Under the pieces are notes generated by a model. That model was not told where the DNA came from and made no database searches. It worked only from the letters and a program-made list of their open reading frames with translations. Shown one piece after another: positions 62,101-64,000 of a stretch of DNA of 64,000 nucleotides. A program made the translations under genes and the position numbers. The stretch spans positions 62,001 to 126,000 of the forward strand of contig JAKQIY010000064.1 of the NCBI GenBank assembly GCA_029561455.1, in the 5' to 3' direction. The first letter of the stretch is position 1. The number at the start of each line of letters is the position of its first letter. The stretch is from a bacterium. Its GTDB lineage: Bacteria; Zhuqueibacterota; Zhuqueibacteria; Residuimicrobiales; Krinioviventaceae.

Positions 62101-63489
62101 ATGCAATCCCTTACCGAGCAATTTTTGCTATATAACCAAAAGTACTCTCTTTTTGCAGAGCTTGATACAATACTTGTCGCTTTATCCGGCGGTATTGACT
62201 CCATGGTTTTATTGCATGTGTTGCTTTCCATTCGCAAGGAACTGCATATAACCGTTGTTGCCGCGCATCTGAATCACCAGTTACGCGGCGATGAAGCCGA
62301 CAGCGATGAGACTTTTGTACAAAAAGTTTGTCAGGAATTGGACATTCCACTGGTAACGCAGCAGTGCGATGTCCGGTCATGGTGTCGCGATCACAAACTT
62401 TCACTGGAAACCGGGGCGCGCGACTGTCGTTACCGGTTTTTGCAACAAACGGCTGAGCAACTAGCCGGCAGAGTGCGCATTGCCACCGCCCACAACGCCA
62501 ACGACAATGCTGAGACTATTCTTGACCATATCATGCGCGGCTCAGGGACAAAAGGATTGCGCGGTATTCTTCCCAAACGGGATATCTATATCCGCCCGCT
62601 GCTGTTTGCATCCAGGCAGGCTATTGAACACTATGCCGCCGGAAATAACCTCGATTACCGGGTTGATTCCACTAACTCCGATACCCGGTACCGTCGTAAC
62701 AGGATCAGGCATACTCTGCTGCCCCTGCTGGCGCGGGAATTTAATCCGCAAATCATTTCCAGCCTTAACCGACTGGGCGCCAGCATGACCGAGGTGGAAG
62801 ATTTTCTGATTAGTGAAACGGTAAACAGGTTGCGTAACTGTTTAAAATTCAAGGACGAACATAAAATTATCCTTGATATTGATGCGTATTTGGCGTACTT
62901 TAATATTCTGCAAAAAGGTATTCTCGCGCATGCCCTGGAATTACTCGGAACAGAGCCGGGAATCCTTGATTATGTTCTTTATGAAAAGCTGAGCCGGATT
63001 ATTCAAAAACGGCGCAGCGGCGTTACCTTACCGGTAACGGAACAGATTAACATTACAATTTATGGTAATGAACTTGTTTTCTGGCGGCAGAATGAAGAAT
63101 GGCGCCGGGTGCAAATTCCTGCAAAACCGGGTCATTATTCTGTTGGAAATGATTATATTTTTGAAATAAAAGAAGCGGAAAAACCGTTAAATTTCCAGAA
63201 CAAGAGCTGCGATACGGAATGGATCGATGCCGATAAAATAGTGGAACCATTAATACTAAGAAGCGTATTAGCAGGTGACCGATTTTATCCGGTCAATGGT
63301 CGCGGCAATAAAAAAGTATCCGATTATTTTATTGACGAAAAAATACCGGTTTATGAGCGGCGCCAAATACCTCTGCTGGTTTGCAGCAGCGGCATTGTAT
63401 GGCTGGCAGGAAAAAGACTTGACGACCGCTTTAAAGTAACGGCAAATACACAACGAGTATACCAGATACGACTAGTAAAAACGGAATGA
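62101..63489 (+). CDS. tilS: tRNA(Ile)-lysidine synthetase
   Basis: A 462-residue TilS. The PP-loop LSGGIDS at 28-34 binds ATP; HLNHQLRGDEAD and HNANDNAETI are the typical following motifs; the C-terminal TilS_C domain is at about 375-460 (GNKKVSDYFIDEKIP, GIVWLAGKRLDDRF). It modifies C34 of the AUA-reading tRNA-Ile to lysidine, an essential step for decoding. Its stop overlaps the hpt start (ATGA), an arrangement common in bacteria. Confidence 0.95.
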   Translation: MQSLTEQFLLYNQKYSLFAELDTILVALSGGIDSMVLLHVLLSIRKELHITVVAAHLNHQLRGDEADSDETFVQKVCQELDIPLVTQQCDVRSWCRDHKLSLETGARDCRYRFLQQTAEQLAGRVRIATAHNANDNAETILDHIMRGSGTKGLRGILPKRDIYIRPLLFASRQAIEHYAAGNNLDYRVDSTNSDTRYRRNRIRHTLLPLLAREFNPQIISSLNRLGASMTEVEDFLISETVNRLRNCLKFKDEHKIILDIDAYLAYFNILQKGILAHALELLGTEPGILDYVLYEKLSRIIQKRRSGVTLPVTEQINITIYGNELVFWRQNEEWRRVQIPAKPGHYSVGNDYIFEIKEAEKPLNFQNKSCDTEWIDADKIVEPLILRSVLAGDRFYPVNGRGNKKVSDYFIDEKIPVYERRQIPLLVCSSGIVWLAGKRLDDRFKVTANTQRVYQIRLVKTE

Positions 63490-64000
63490 CGGCAGTATCA
63501 GAATATTCAAAGCTCACAGGTAACAGCCCAAAGCAAATTCTGCTGGAGCGTAAACAGATTGAAGCCCGGATTGCGGAACTAGGTGCGGAAATTACCCGCG
63601 ATTACCAGGATAAAAAACCGGTTTTGATCGGTGTTTTAAACGGCTGCTTTATTTTTATAGCCGACCTGGTGCGGCGCATGCAACTGGATATGGAAATTGA
63701 CTTTGTAAAATTATCCAGTTACGGCAACGAACAGGAATCGTCCGGTAAAATAAAAATACATAAAGATATTAATACAAATATTCACGGCCGTCATGTGCTG
63801 GTTGTAGAAGATATCGTAGACACCGGTTTATCGGTAGGCTTTTTGCATGAAAAATTATCAGTACTTGAACCGGCATCACTCAAATTTGTAACGTTATTAA
63901 AAAAGGATAAAGCAAAAATTAATTTTAAAATAGATTATATCGGTTTCGAAATACCCGACCGTTTTGTGGTTGGCTATGGTCTCGATCATGGCCAGCTATT
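63486..64000 (+). CDS. hpt: Hypoxanthine phosphoribosyltransferase, 3' end missing
   Basis: The first 171 codons of a purine salvage enzyme; the frame runs off the window. The ATG at 63486 overlaps the tilS stop (ATGA). VLVVEDIVDTGLS is the PRPP-binding motif; LIGVLNGCFIFIADLVRR and VDFVKLSSYG-like DFVKLSSYG are also diagnostic. It converts hypoxanthine or guanine with PRPP to IMP or GMP in the cytoplasm. tilS-hpt order is a widespread bacterial pairing. Confidence 0.93.
   Translation, partial: MTAVSEYSKLTGNSPKQILLERKQIEARIAELGAEITRDYQDKKPVLIGVLNGCFIFIADLVRRMQLDMEIDFVKLSSYGNEQESSGKIKIHKDINTNIHGRHVLVVEDIVDTGLSVGFLHEKLSVLEPASLKFVTLLKKDKAKINFKIDYIGFEIPDRFVVGYGLDHGQL

Overview
The window looks like a chromosomal segment from a Gram-negative, diderm bacterium of the FCB group; Calditrichota or a related candidate phylum is my best guess. 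The reasons are inference from gene content: a TonB-dependent receptor with a carboxypeptidase-regulatory N-domain, a secreted metalloprotease ending in a FlgD/type-A sorting-like domain, a DUF1080 protein, multihaem cytochromes, AmmeMemoRadiSam genes, heptose-pathway genes and AT-rich intergenic DNA around moderately GC genes. I saw no tRNA, rRNA, CRISPR array, prophage or insertion sequence.

Layout. 1-3.8 kb (+): the end of a GmhB-like phosphatase, then a promoter and a three-gene exported redox operon (pentahaem cytochrome, monohaem cytochrome/outer-membrane protein, DUF1080 protein). 4-32.3 kb is a long run of minus-strand genes. Read in transcription order it holds a PAS/GAF sensor with a degenerate receiver; an AmmeMemoRadiSam cluster (DUF362, radical SAM, MEMO-AMMECR1 fusion, AMMECR1); a partner-switching cluster with five SpoIIE/RsbU-type phosphatases around one RsbV and one RsbW; a B12-type radical SAM protein; a TPR lipoprotein; and housekeeping genes (deoxynucleoside kinase, SAM hydrolase family, M50 protease, class A PBP, PfkB kinase). 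33-35 kb (+): a KamA-family radical SAM protein with a long N-extension and a 59-residue partner missed by ordinary length cut-offs. 35-47 kb (mostly -): an envelope protein with TPRs, an unknown protein, an alcohol dehydrogenase, a secreted metalloprotease, Der GTPase, a FecR protein and a four-gene outer-membrane-type operon (LPP20-like, TPR-SLH lipoprotein, FlgT-like, CsgG-like).

47.5-64 kb: a Gfo/Idh oxidoreductase; an ECF sigma operon with a probable anti-sigma protein, a Spy-like protein and a MacA/MacB-like efflux pair lacking its ATPase; a TonB receptor; a DinB-family protein; a second ECF module (sigma, zinc-finger/HEAT anti-sigma, two DUF4097 proteins); an MNT/HEPN pair; a HldE-like enzyme; and TilS followed by the start of Hpt, which runs off the right edge.

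The recurring theme is envelope sensing. Two ECF modules and a five-input RsbU/RsbV/RsbW switch sit among cell-wall, outer-membrane and efflux genes. No sigma factor controlled by the RsbW lies in the window, so the output of that switch is not visible here. The most unusual points are the 5:1:1 phosphatase:antagonist:kinase ratio, an AmmeMemoRadiSam set whose DUF362, radical SAM and MEMO members all carry export-type N-termini, and the flagellar-ring/CsgG-like operon combined with an SLH lipoprotein.
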